Notes: a model not told the origin generated them from the sequence alone. Counted from the first letter of the stretch, positions 1 through 6,526 are shown. The stretch is DNA of 8,470 nt from an uncultured Clostridia bacterium (GCA_934481375.1 CAKSPN010000067.1:1-8470); one strand, 5' to 3'. A program made the numbers and translations.

Positions 1-343
1 GTGCTGCGGCTTCGTCGGTTTCGTATACCGACGGAATTTCAACGGTAACAGTACCGCTGTCGCCTCTTGATATACGTGATTCCGTATATCCTGCGTTGTT
101 CAGACGTGTCTGAAGAATAGATTCAACAACCGACATCTGATCGTCCGTGGGAGTCTGGTCGGTTTCAGCCTGGAAGGTGATAACCGAACCGCCTGCGAGG
201 TCTATGCCTCGTTTGATACCTTTATCTCCCAGTGTGCCGCTCCATGAAAAACCTGCTATATTGAAACCGAAGAATGCAATATAGTTGATTAAAAGAGCGA
301 TTACAACCGAGAAACAAAGCGTAACAATGCTTTTTTTCTTCAT
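1..343 (-). CDS. secD: Protein translocase subunit SecD, N-terminal part (runs off the left edge)
   Basis: SecD works with SecF at the Sec translocon and uses the proton motive force to help exported proteins leave the channel. The 114 visible codons start with MKKKS, followed by a hydrophobic segment at about residues 5-30 (the first transmembrane helix). Next comes GIKRGIDLAGGSVITF at about 43-58, which matches the G-x-D-L-x-G-G signature at the start of the SecD periplasmic/extracellular domain. The stretch DDQMSVVESILQTRLNNAGY then resembles the family's P1 domain. The C-terminal part, including the other membrane helices, lies outside the window, so a SecD-SecF fusion cannot be excluded. 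An in-frame ATG four codons upstream (at 355) touches the AAAGGA Shine-Dalgarno site directly. I therefore chose the ATG at 343, which lies 12 bases from that site, the same spacing as in the acyl ligase gene of this window. The promoter is at 411-439. Confidence 0.9.
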   Translation of the reverse strand, partial: MKKKSIVTLCFSVVIALLINYIAFFGFNIAGFSWSGTLGDKGIKRGIDLAGGSVITFQAETDQTPTDDQMSVVESILQTRLNNAGYTESRISRGDSGTVTVEIPSVYETDEAAA

Positions 344-371
344 TTGAGTAACCATTCCTTTCTGATTTTAA

Positions 372-391
372 GGGTTATCCGCAAATAACCC
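372..391 (-). repeat. Perfect inverted repeat in the secD leader
   Basis: Seven-base arms GGGTTAT (372-378) and ATAACCC (385-391) flank a six-base loop. The dyad lies between the secD promoter and its ribosome binding site, about 10-30 bases into the predicted transcript. It could form a small leader hairpin or be a protein-binding site. There is no U-run after it on the secD strand, so it is not a convincing terminator. Function is unknown. Confidence 0.5.
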
Positions 392-410
392 AGTATAATA
401 GCATAACGAT

Positions 411-439
411 ATTATACCTCTCAAAACGCTTTAAGTCAA
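411..439 (-). promoter_or_regulatory. Sigma-A-type promoter for secD
   Basis: On the minus strand TTGACT (439-434) is followed by a 17-base spacer and a perfect TATAAT (416-411). This is close to the vegetative consensus, with optimal spacing. Transcription should begin around 404, giving a leader of about 60 bases before the secD start. This suggests strong constitutive expression. No operator other than the leader dyad is apparent. Confidence 0.82.
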
Positions 440-480
440 GTCCTTTTTGATTACTGTAATATAACAAAAGTTTTAAGCAC

Positions 481-509
481 TTGACCGATTAAAGAAAATA
501 ATGTAAAAT
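481..509 (+). promoter_or_regulatory. Sigma-A-type promoter for the rnr operon
   Basis: TTGACC (481-486), a 17-base spacer and TAAAAT (504-509) lie on the plus strand about 57 bases before the rnr start codon, within AT-rich DNA. It is divergent from the secD promoter, and the two -35 boxes are about 41 bp apart. The Shine-Dalgarno sequence CGGAGA at 555-560 lies five bases before the ATG. Confidence 0.72.
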
Positions 510-565
510 AGAAGATGGCAAAATAATTTTTTATAAAAACAGCCAAACTGTATTCGGAGATTAAA

Positions 566-2755
566 ATGGAAAGAAAAGAACGAATTTTATCATATTTACA
601 ATCAAATGAATATATACCGCTTAAGTTCGATGAGCTTAAAGCCGTGCTTGACGTGCCGTCGGAGGCGGAGGGAGAATTTAAGGCGGTAATGGACGAACTG
701 TGCGCCGAGGGGAGCGTGTATGTCACAAAGAAAGGACGCTATCTCGCAACGGAAAAGGACGCTTTGGCGTTTAAAGGCACTGTGAGGTGCAATGCGAGAG
801 GATATTTTGCGTTTGTGATATGCCCCGATGAGGACGGACAGGACATTTTTGTGCCGGGCGATATGCTCGGCGGTGCGCTTGACGGCGACGAGGTGCTTGT
901 AAAAGCGGACGGAAAAACCGAGGGTGCGCACAGGACAGGACATGTCATAAAAATATTAAGCCGTGCAAACAAGACTGTAATGGGGATTGTTCGCATAAAA
1001 AAAGGCTCTCTTGTGCTGTATCCCGATAACCGCCGTTTGTATGCGCACATAAATCTCGATGACGATACTGAAATACAAGACGGCGAGCGTGCGGCGGCGG
1101 AAATAACGGAATATGCGGCGGACGGCAGTATTTACGGACGCATTATTGCCGTGCTGGGTGCTGAGGACGACCTTAAAGGCTTGATCGACGGCGTTGTGAT
1201 AAGCAGCGGCATAAGCTTTGAGTTCGGCGATGATGTTACGGACGAAGCGGAAAAATGCACACTCAATCCAAAAGACATTGAGGGCAGGCTCGATTTGCGT
1301 GACAAGCTGATATTTACCATAGACGGCGATGACGCACGTGATTTTGATGACGCCGTATCTTTGGAAATAGCCGAAAATGGAAATTATATCTTAGGCGTTC
1401 ATATAGCGGACGTATCGCATTACGTAAAGCCGGGGACTGCGCTTGATTGTGAGGCATATTTGAGAGGAACAAGCGTATACCTTGCGGACAGGGTTATACC
1501 TATGCTCCCCGAGGCACTCTCAAACGGTATCTGCAGTCTTAAACCGAATGAGGACAGGCTTACGCTGTCGGTAATAATGGAGATAGACCGAAACGGCGGT
1601 GTGGTAAACCACAGAATAGAAAAGACCGTCATATGCTCAAAGGAGCGTATGACATATACCAATGCGACAAAGCTTCTCATGGGCGGAGATGCGGAGCTTA
1701 ACGGGCGGTATTTGCATATCATTCCTACGCTTTGCGATATGCAAAAGCTTGCGGAAATACTTTTTGAAAAAAGAAAAAAGCGCGGGGCAATCCTGTTTGA
1801 TTTCCCCGAAACCGCAATAAAAGTTGATGAAAACGGCAGACCGATCGATATAACGAAAGCGGAGCGGGGAATATCAAACGGAATAATCGAGGAATTTATG
1901 CTTTGCGCAAACGAAACGGTTGCCGAGTTTGCGTATTGGGCGGAACTGCCGTTCATATACCGAGTGCATGAACAGCCGTCACATGATAAAATCACGGCGT
2001 TTAACGGATTTATAAAGAATTTCGGACTGACGCTTAAAGGCGGCAAGGACGGGGATATACACCCGAAATCGCTGCAAAGCATACTTGATGCGGTAAAGGA
2101 CACCCCGGAGGAACGAATGGTGGCGCATAATATGCTTCATTCGCTTATGAAAGCCGAATACAAAACGGAAAACCTCGGGCATTTCGGATTGGCGGCAAAA
2201 TATTACTGCCATTTCACATCGCCCATACGCCGTTATCCCGATCTTGCGATACACCGAATATTAAAGGATTTTATAAGCGGAAAGAAAACGGAGTACGGAA
2301 ATCTGTACGAAACGGCGACACATTCGAGCGAATGTGAGGTCAAGGCGGAGCATATAGAGCGTGATGTTGAGGAAATGATGAAAACGGCGTATATGTCGGA
2401 TTATATCGGCGGAGTGTTTGACGGCATAGTATCGGGAACGGCGAACTTCGGTATGTTTGTCGAGCTTGACAATTCCGTAGAGGGAATGATACGCCTTGAG
2501 AGCATAAAGGGCGACTATTACGAATATGACGAAATTTCCGGCACACTTACGGGAAAGCGCACCGGGCGCACGTACCGCATAGGCGACGGGGTGCGTGTTG
2601 CCGTTGCGGCGGCGGATATACAGGCGGGGAAGATAGATTTTGTGCTTGAATGTGATATGGACAGCCGCACCTTTGATAAAAGAAGGCGCACCGTGTCAAA
2701 AATACGGCGCCAAAACAGCGGAAGAAAGAAATTTGTGAGGAAGAAAAGAAGATAG
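566..2755 (+). CDS. rnr: Ribonuclease R (RNB/S1-domain 3'-5' exoribonuclease)
   Basis: Processive 3'-to-5' exoribonuclease of the RNase II/R family. It degrades structured RNA and takes part in rRNA and mRNA turnover and in tmRNA-linked quality control. Residues 1-65 resemble the N-terminal winged-helix domain, and about 66-200 the two cold-shock/OB domains (GTVRCNARGYFAFV at 70-83). The RNB catalytic domain begins near 240 with TIDGDDARDFDDAV. Its Asp253, Asp259, Asp261 and Asp262 match the metal-binding aspartates of the family. HFTSPIRRYPDL (549-560) is the conserved RNB motif near the 3'-end binding site. A C-terminal S1 domain starts at about 615 (GGVFDGIVSGTANFGMFVEL), and a Lys/Arg-rich tail fills 704-729, as is usual for RNase R. 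At 729 residues it is slightly compact for the family, but every domain is present. In many Firmicutes smpB lies next to rnr; here the neighbour is an rRNA methyltransferase 2 bp downstream. Confidence 0.96.
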   Translation: MERKERILSYLQSNEYIPLKFDELKAVLDVPSEAEGEFKAVMDELCAEGSVYVTKKGRYLATEKDALAFKGTVRCNARGYFAFVICPDEDGQDIFVPGDMLGGALDGDEVLVKADGKTEGAHRTGHVIKILSRANKTVMGIVRIKKGSLVLYPDNRRLYAHINLDDDTEIQDGERAAAEITEYAADGSIYGRIIAVLGAEDDLKGLIDGVVISSGISFEFGDDVTDEAEKCTLNPKDIEGRLDLRDKLIFTIDGDDARDFDDAVSLEIAENGNYILGVHIADVSHYVKPGTALDCEAYLRGTSVYLADRVIPMLPEALSNGICSLKPNEDRLTLSVIMEIDRNGGVVNHRIEKTVICSKERMTYTNATKLLMGGDAELNGRYLHIIPTLCDMQKLAEILFEKRKKRGAILFDFPETAIKVDENGRPIDITKAERGISNGIIEEFMLCANETVAEFAYWAELPFIYRVHEQPSHDKITAFNGFIKNFGLTLKGGKDGDIHPKSLQSILDAVKDTPEERMVAHNMLHSLMKAEYKTENLGHFGLAAKYYCHFTSPIRRYPDLAIHRILKDFISGKKTEYGNLYETATHSSECEVKAEHIERDVEEMMKTAYMSDYIGGVFDGIVSGTANFGMFVELDNSVEGMIRLESIKGDYYEYDEISGTLTGKRTGRTYRIGDGVRVAVAAADIQAGKIDFVLECDMDSRTFDKRRRTVSKIRRQNSGRKKFVRKKRR

Positions 2756-2757
2756 TT

Positions 2758-3879
2758 ATGGAAGAATTTGAAATAGTTATTCCCGTGCTTTTGGGAATGG
2801 AGGCATTTACTGCACGTGAGGTGCGCAGGCTTGGATATGAAACAACGTCCGTGGAGGACGGACGTGTCACGTTTAAGGGCGGATATGACGCCGTATGCAG
2901 GGCAAATTTGTGGATACGCACAGGGGAAAGGGTGCTTATAAAGGTCGGCGAATTTACAGCAATGTCCTTTGAGGAACTGTTCGACAAAACGTATGCACTC
3001 GACTGGGGCAGATTTATAGTAAAAGACGGCGCTTTCCCCGTAAAAGGGTATTGCCTTAAATCACAGCTTGCGAGCGAGCGTGACTGTCAGGCGATAATTA
3101 AAAAGGCGGCGGCAAAAAAATTGGCTGAAAAATACGGAACGGAGTGGCTGCCGGAGGACGGCAGTACATATCAGATACAGTTTTCAATTATGAAAAACCG
3201 TGTAACTCTTATGATAGACACATCGGGCGAGGGACTGCACAAACGCGGCTACAGGCAGAAATCGAACCTTGCACCGCTCAGAGAAACAATGGCGGCGGCA
3301 ATGGTTATGATGAGCTACTGGAAGTTTGAGTATCCGCTGTGCGACCCGTTCTGCGGCTCGGGAACGATACCGATTGAGGCGGCGCTGTTTAAGCGCAACA
3401 TTGCGCCGGGATTAAACCGCAGTTTTGCGGCGGAGGATTTTGCGCAGTCGGATAAAAAGCTGTGGGAAAGAGCACGTGAGGAGGCAAGGTCGCTTGAGCA
3501 TAACGTACCGCTTGAAATATATGCATATGATATAGACAAAAACACCGCACTTCTTGCGGCGGAAAATGCCAAAAAGGCGGGTGTGGGGGAGTATATACAA
3601 ACAGGCACTGCAAACGCCTGTGATTTCTTTTCGGATAAGCCGAACGGAACAATAATCTGCAATCCGCCCTACGGCGAAAGACTGAGCGATAAAAAGGAAT
3701 GTGAGGAGCTTTACGAAAAAATAGGCAAAAGCTTTAAACGGCTCGATAACTGGTCGTATTATATTCTCACTTCGCACGAACGCTTTGAGGAGCTTTTCGG
3801 CAGAAAAGCAGATAAAAAGCGTAAGCTTTACAACGGAATGATACGCTGTAACGTGTATCAGTACTTTTCAAAGAGATAA
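2758..3879 (+). CDS. THUMP-domain class I SAM-dependent 23S rRNA methyltransferase (RlmL/YpsC family)
   Basis: Predicted N2-guanine methyltransferase of 23S rRNA, equivalent to the RlmL half of the enterobacterial RlmKL fusion and to Bacillus YpsC. At 373 residues it has the stand-alone length typical of Firmicutes. The N-terminus (IVIPVLLGMEAFTAREVRRL) and residues about 45-155 form the ferredoxin-like plus THUMP RNA-binding region. The methyltransferase domain follows, with LHKRGYR (160-166), the SAM-binding DPFCGSGT (196-203) and the catalytic NPPYGERL (302-309). NPPY is the motif of amino-group (exocyclic N) methylation. The start codon lies 2 bp after the rnr stop. The ribosome site is weak (GAGGAAGAAAAGAAG inside the end of rnr), so translational coupling to rnr is likely. 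Family assignment is firm. The exact target base (G2445 in E. coli RlmL) is inferred from the family. Confidence 0.92.
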   Translation: MEEFEIVIPVLLGMEAFTAREVRRLGYETTSVEDGRVTFKGGYDAVCRANLWIRTGERVLIKVGEFTAMSFEELFDKTYALDWGRFIVKDGAFPVKGYCLKSQLASERDCQAIIKKAAAKKLAEKYGTEWLPEDGSTYQIQFSIMKNRVTLMIDTSGEGLHKRGYRQKSNLAPLRETMAAAMVMMSYWKFEYPLCDPFCGSGTIPIEAALFKRNIAPGLNRSFAAEDFAQSDKKLWERAREEARSLEHNVPLEIYAYDIDKNTALLAAENAKKAGVGEYIQTGTANACDFFSDKPNGTIICNPPYGERLSDKKECEELYEKIGKSFKRLDNWSYYILTSHERFEELFGRKADKKRKLYNGMIRCNVYQYFSKR

Positions 3880-3883
3880 TACG

Positions 3884-3930
3884 CAAAGAACCCGGCAAAC
3901 GCTGAATTTCAGCGTTTGTCGGGTTCTTTG
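3884..3930 (+). terminator. Long intrinsic terminator, probably bidirectional, between convergent operons
   Basis: The arms CAAAGAACCCG-g-CAAACGCTGA (3884-3905) and 3909-3930 pair over 22 bases with a single G-U pair (3895/3919) and a three-base loop (ATT, 3906-3908). The hairpin starts four bases after the methyltransferase stop codon. On the plus strand it ends in TTCTTTG followed by a T-rich stretch (TATATGTTTATTTTG), as expected for an intrinsic terminator. The A-rich left flank gives TTCTTTG on the minus strand too, so it may also end the convergent transcript. Unusually, its right arm doubles as the last six codons and stop of the minus-strand small gene. Confidence 0.85.
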
Positions 3931-4094
3931 TATATGTTTATTTTGTCTGCGGAAAAATTAACTATTTCCTTGTAGGAATCAAGCTCGTATTCGTCCTCCG
4001 GCGAAAACGGGATAAGTCCCGTTGTTTCGGTGGCGCATACGGCGTCGATTTCATCGTCTAAAATATTGTTTTTGATTACGGGTCTTTTTTTCAT
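3909..4094 (-). CDS. Small acidic hypothetical protein (61 aa)
   Basis: I do not recognise this family. The reading frame is open further upstream (to 4181), but the ATG at 4094 is the credible start because AGAAAGGA lies ten bases before it. The longer form would begin inside the inverted-repeat block. The product starts with a basic MKKRPVIKNN and then becomes acidic (LDDEIDAVCATETTGLIPF, then SPEDEYELDSYKEIVNF). It has one cysteine (Cys20), no signal peptide and no membrane segment, so it should be a small soluble cytosolic protein. It lies 175 bases downstream of the acyl carrier protein gene on the same strand, separated by a palindrome block that could end transcription, so membership of that operon is uncertain. 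Its last codons (KEPDKR and stop) lie within the terminator hairpin of the convergent operon. The strong ribosome site and non-random composition favour a real gene. Confidence 0.6.
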   Translation of the reverse strand: MKKRPVIKNNILDDEIDAVCATETTGLIPFSPEDEYELDSYKEIVNFSADKINIYKEPDKR

Positions 4095-4162
4095 GGCAGA
4101 ATATTCCTTTCTGAAAATATATAAAGGGGAGAGAAAATCTCTTCCCTTCAGACTGGAGTTTT

Positions 4163-4188
4163 GAAAAAAGTGATATATCACTTTTTTC
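4163..4188. terminator. 26-bp perfect palindrome with A6/T6 ends; likely weak bidirectional terminator
   Basis: The sequence is perfectly self-complementary, with core GTGATATATCAC flanked by AAAAAA on one side and TTTTTT on the other, closed by G4163 and C4188. Read on either strand it gives a short stem followed by six U residues, so it could terminate the acyl carrier protein operon from the right and any transcript from the left. The stem is A/T-rich and weak. The alternative is an operator: a TTGCCG (4200-4195), 17-base spacer, TATATC (4177-4172) minus-strand promoter candidate would place its -10 box in the centre of the palindrome. Confidence 0.5.
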
Positions 4189-4216
4189 GCCTGTCGGCAA
4201 TATTTTGTCGACAGGC
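4189..4216. repeat. Stem-loop of 10-bp arms next to the 26-bp palindrome
   Basis: GCCTGTCGGC (4189-4198) pairs with GTCGACAGGC (4207-4216), with one G-U pair and an eight-base AATATTTT loop. It is the most GC-rich and stable helix of the block. On the minus strand it is followed by GAAAAAAG rather than U residues, so alone it is not an intrinsic terminator there. On the plus strand it is followed by TCCCCTTATAT, also not a U-run. It may be the body of a composite structure with the neighbouring palindrome. Confidence 0.6.
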
Positions 4217-4269
4217 TCCCCTTATATATTATATTCTGCCCTTAAATAAGCCGTGATATGTTGTCGGAT

Positions 4270-4503
4270 TTATTCTGCAGCACCGTGTGCTTCCACATAT
4301 TCCACAATATCCTCAACCGTGGTAAGCTTGTGAATATCCTTGTCGGGTACTTCTATGTCAAATTCGTCCTCAAACGCCACTATAAGATTTATCATATCGA
4401 ACGAATTAAGCCCCAAATCCGCAATAAGCTTTGCGTCGGGAGTTATTATACTCTCATCTGTTCCGGCAACCTCCGCCAGAAGTCCTTTTACCCTTTCAAA
4501 CAT
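4270..4503 (-). CDS. Acyl carrier protein
   Basis: This 77-residue four-helix carrier protein bears acyl groups as thioesters on a 4'-phosphopantetheine arm. The attachment serine is Ser34 in ADLGLNSFDMINL. Flanking features typical of ACP are visible: the acidic helix II/III region (VAFEDEFDIEVPD) and the terminal TTVEDIVEYVEAH. The usual Asp-Ser-Leu motif is Asn33-Ser34-Phe35 here, which is outside the housekeeping AcpP pattern and suggests a specialised carrier. The gene starts five bases after the acyl ligase stop, and its AAGGAGAT ribosome site (4518-4511) overlaps the end of the ligase gene, so the two are co-translated. The pairing implies that the ligase loads this carrier. A separate fatty-acid-synthesis acpP is expected elsewhere in the genome. 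The gene ends just before the palindrome block. Confidence 0.93.
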   Translation of the reverse strand: MFERVKGLLAEVAGTDESIITPDAKLIADLGLNSFDMINLIVAFEDEFDIEVPDKDIHKLTTVEDIVEYVEAHGAAE

Positions 4504-4508
4504 TTAAT

Positions 4509-6068
4509 TTATCTCCTTATCTTCTTTGTTGTTGTTTTTTCAAATTCGCTGTCGCGGAATTTTATCTTCTGAATTTGCTTGTAAATAGGCAAAGTCTTAT
4601 TAAGAGCGTCTATGCCTTCTTCTATACCGCTTGTGTCCTCTGTGTAAATTTCCGCTGTAATAAGTTCATTTTCGGCGTACACGATAACCTCGTTTACGTT
4701 TTCGATTTCCGAAATAAGACATTCCAGCTCCTCGGGACTTATGTTTTTGCCGTTGGAAAGGATTATAAGATTTTTCTTTCTGCCGCAGATGTAAAGAAAT
4801 CCGCTTTCGTCAACGTATCCCAAATCGCCTGTTATGAATTTGCCGTCCTTAAATGATTTTGCGGTTTCCTCGGGACTGTCGTAATATCCGGGCGAAACGG
4901 TGTCGCCTTTTACGCATATTTCGCCTATGCCGTCGCTGTCTTTGTTTATTATTTCAACCTCACAGCAGGGGATAACGCTTCCTGCGCTCGGGAAATTATT
5001 GTGCTTGTTTCGTGTTGCGGAAACAATCGGCGAACATTCGGTTATTCCGTAGCCGTTTATCGGCTTTATACCGAATGAATTTATGCCGTTAATCAAATCA
5101 CTGCTTATCGGAGCGCCGCCCGAAATAAGTATTTCAAGGTTTCCGCCCAGACCGTCAAGCACCGATTTGAAGAATACGCGCCGCATATCTATTCCGATTT
5201 TCAAAAGTCCGTTGCTTACCGCAACCATACGCTTTAAAAGCTTTTCCTTGCCCGCTTTTTTTGCATTGTCCCAGATGCTTTTGTAAAGCGACTCGATTAT
5301 AAGAGGAACAACCGCCAAATGTCTCGGTTTTGCAATTTCAATGTCACGCTTTAAATAGCGCAGACTCTGATTTATAAATACCGGGAAGCCCAGCAAAAGC
5401 TGACACAAAACGCCTGCCATCATTCCGAAGGTGTGATGGAGTGGCAAAAGAAGGATTGTTCCCTCGGGAACATCGAGTATCTTTTCACTGTTTTCCGCGT
5501 CTGCGGAAAGGTTTTTGTGCGTCAGCATAACGCCCTTGCTTTTGCCTGTCGTACCTGATGTAAATACTATCGCCGCAAGATCATCGGGGTGTATTTTAAC
5601 CGGCTTAGGCTCGGTGTATTCCATATTTTTGAATGTGTTCATATTTACGGCTTTTGCTTTTTCAAGCTGCATTTCCGAAACCTCATCGCTGTAATTGTTT
5701 GCAAAAAACAAAAGCTTGCAGTCGGCACGCTCCAGTATTTCACGTGCTTCGCTGACCGGCAAATCCTTGTCTACCGGCACGGCAATATTTCCGCTGCATG
5801 CGGCGGCAAAATATGCCACTATCCATTCGTAGCTGTTTTCGCCGTATATTCCTATGCCGCTCTTTGTAATGCCCTGTGTCTGAATAAAGCTTATCACCTT
5901 TTCGGTGTCATGCACAAACTCCGCATAGGATATTTCCGTTGTGTTTCCTTTTTTGTCGGCATACCAGAATGCCTTTTTCTCCGTATGACGGGTCTTGCAC
6001 AGAATGAGCAAGTCCTGCAGTGTATCGATGTGATTTACCCGATACAGAGGATACGGTTTGTTTTTCAT
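4509..6068 (-). CDS. AMP-forming acyl-CoA/acyl-ACP ligase (ANL superfamily)
   Basis: This enzyme activates a carboxylic acid with ATP to an acyl-adenylate and passes it to a thiol, CoA or, given its neighbour, the phosphopantetheine of the carrier protein. The adenylate-forming core motifs are in order: FTSGTTGKSKGVMLTHKNL (169-187, phosphate loop A3), LPLHHTFG (208-215, A4-like), NGYGITECSP (338-347, A5), TGD (413-415, A7) and GRKKNLIILSNGKNISPEE (429-447, A8 hinge). The C-terminus EKTTTKKIRR holds the A10 lysine (Lys516), although the usual glycine before Lys-Ile is Lys515. At 519 residues it is a stand-alone ligase of FadD-like type with no condensation or carrier domain fused. Its ribosome site GGAAGGA (6087-6081) lies 12 bases before the ATG, just after the GNAT stop. 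The substrate cannot be read from sequence; medium- to long-chain fatty acid is the best guess. Confidence 0.9.
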   Translation of the reverse strand: MKNKPYPLYRVNHIDTLQDLLILCKTRHTEKKAFWYADKKGNTTEISYAEFVHDTEKVISFIQTQGITKSGIGIYGENSYEWIVAYFAAACSGNIAVPVDKDLPVSEAREILERADCKLLFFANNYSDEVSEMQLEKAKAVNMNTFKNMEYTEPKPVKIHPDDLAAIVFTSGTTGKSKGVMLTHKNLSADAENSEKILDVPEGTILLLPLHHTFGMMAGVLCQLLLGFPVFINQSLRYLKRDIEIAKPRHLAVVPLIIESLYKSIWDNAKKAGKEKLLKRMVAVSNGLLKIGIDMRRVFFKSVLDGLGGNLEILISGGAPISSDLINGINSFGIKPINGYGITECSPIVSATRNKHNNFPSAGSVIPCCEVEIINKDSDGIGEICVKGDTVSPGYYDSPEETAKSFKDGKFITGDLGYVDESGFLYICGRKKNLIILSNGKNISPEELECLISEIENVNEVIVYAENELITAEIYTEDTSGIEEGIDALNKTLPIYKQIQKIKFRDSEFEKTTTKKIRR

Positions 6069-6088
6069 ATTTTATACCATTCCTTCCG

Positions 6089-6526
6089 TTATTTCTTTTT
6101 GTAAGTAAGCGTGTATTTCACCTGACCGCTTTCCTCCTGATACAGAGCGCCGTTTATCAAAAAGCCTTCGCTTGAAACAAATTTAAGCATTTTTCGGCTT
6201 TTTGCGTAAATGTTGAGATGCAGCTCGTCATAGTGGCTCTTTACATATTGTAAAAGCTTGCGGCCTATGCCTTTGCCGCGGTGATCCGGCTCGACAAACA
6301 GACCGTTTATGAAATTATTATCCGTTACGCATATGAATGCGAGAACAATACTTCCCTCCATATAAACATAGTTCTGACATCCGGTAAGATATTTTTCTTT
6401 AATTTCCTCGTAATTATTCTGCCAGAAATCCGGCTCAAAAAACGGATTTGCGTCGGCTGTACACCGAAGCCACAAATCAAGGATTTCATAGCTTTGACTA
6501 TCTTCCATTTTTTGTATTTTAGACAT
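6089..6526 (-). CDS. GNAT-family N-acetyltransferase
   Basis: The product is 145 residues, the length of a single GNAT domain. The acetyl-CoA-binding signature is NGLFVEPDHRGKGIGRKLL (74-92), with the R-G-x-G-x-G pyrophosphate loop at 83-88. It is followed by a beta-5/alpha-4 region, LHLNIYAKSRKMLKFVSSEGF (103-123). The N-terminal stretch DLWLRCTADANPFFEPDFW resembles small acetyltransferases of the YjaB/YiaC type; that relation is from memory of the family and is only suggestive. The acceptor is unknown: a protein lysine, an amine or a small molecule are all possible. It is the first gene of the operon, 20 bp upstream of the acyl ligase, with AGAGGAG (6537-6531) four bases before the ATG and a promoter at 6570-6598. 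Its place in the operon hints at acetylation of the ligase or of its product, but this is inference. Confidence 0.88.
   Translation of the reverse strand: MSKIQKMEDSQSYEILDLWLRCTADANPFFEPDFWQNNYEEIKEKYLTGCQNYVYMEGSIVLAFICVTDNNFINGLFVEPDHRGKGIGRKLLQYVKSHYDELHLNIYAKSRKMLKFVSSEGFLINGALYQEESGQVKYTLTYKKK

Larger units (their letters stand above)
4095..4240. repeat. Block of nested inverted repeats between acpP-like and small-protein genes
   Basis: The outer arms are GGCAGAATAT (4095-4104) plus ATATATAAAGGGGAG (4117-4131), against CTCCCCTTATATAT (4216-4229) and ATATTCTGCC (4231-4240). The pairing is nearly perfect over about 25 bases, except for an 11-base insertion on the left (4105-4115, TCCTTTCTGAA) and one extra A. 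That insertion is exactly the Shine-Dalgarno region of the small minus-strand gene. Inside lie three more dyads: 4124-4148 (11-base arms, one G-U pair), the 4163-4188 palindrome, and 4189-4216. The segment 4124-4131 can pair either locally (4138-4148) or with the far outer arm (4216-4223), so two exclusive folds are possible. There is no obvious target-site duplication. It may be a degenerate miniature mobile repeat, a structured leader for the small gene, or a composite of terminators. Confidence 0.65.

Noticed and set aside
1420..2103. Minus-strand 227-codon frame inside rnr
   Set aside because: It lies wholly within the RNB domain coding region. Its serine-rich translation is typical of the antisense of a real gene.
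4095..4181. N-terminal extension of the small gene to the upstream ATG at 4181
   Set aside because: The extension is translated from the palindrome block and lacks a ribosome site. The ATG at 4094 has AGAAAGGA at good spacing.
4095..4240. Invertible DNA switch (phase-variable promoter)
   Set aside because: The outer arms are interrupted by an 11-base insertion on one side only, the inside holds hairpins rather than a strong promoter, and no invertase gene is nearby. Site-specific inversion usually needs near-identical repeats.
4258..4856. Plus-strand open frames over the carrier and ligase genes
   Set aside because: They are antisense to genes with full sets of family motifs, and their translations have no recognisable domain.
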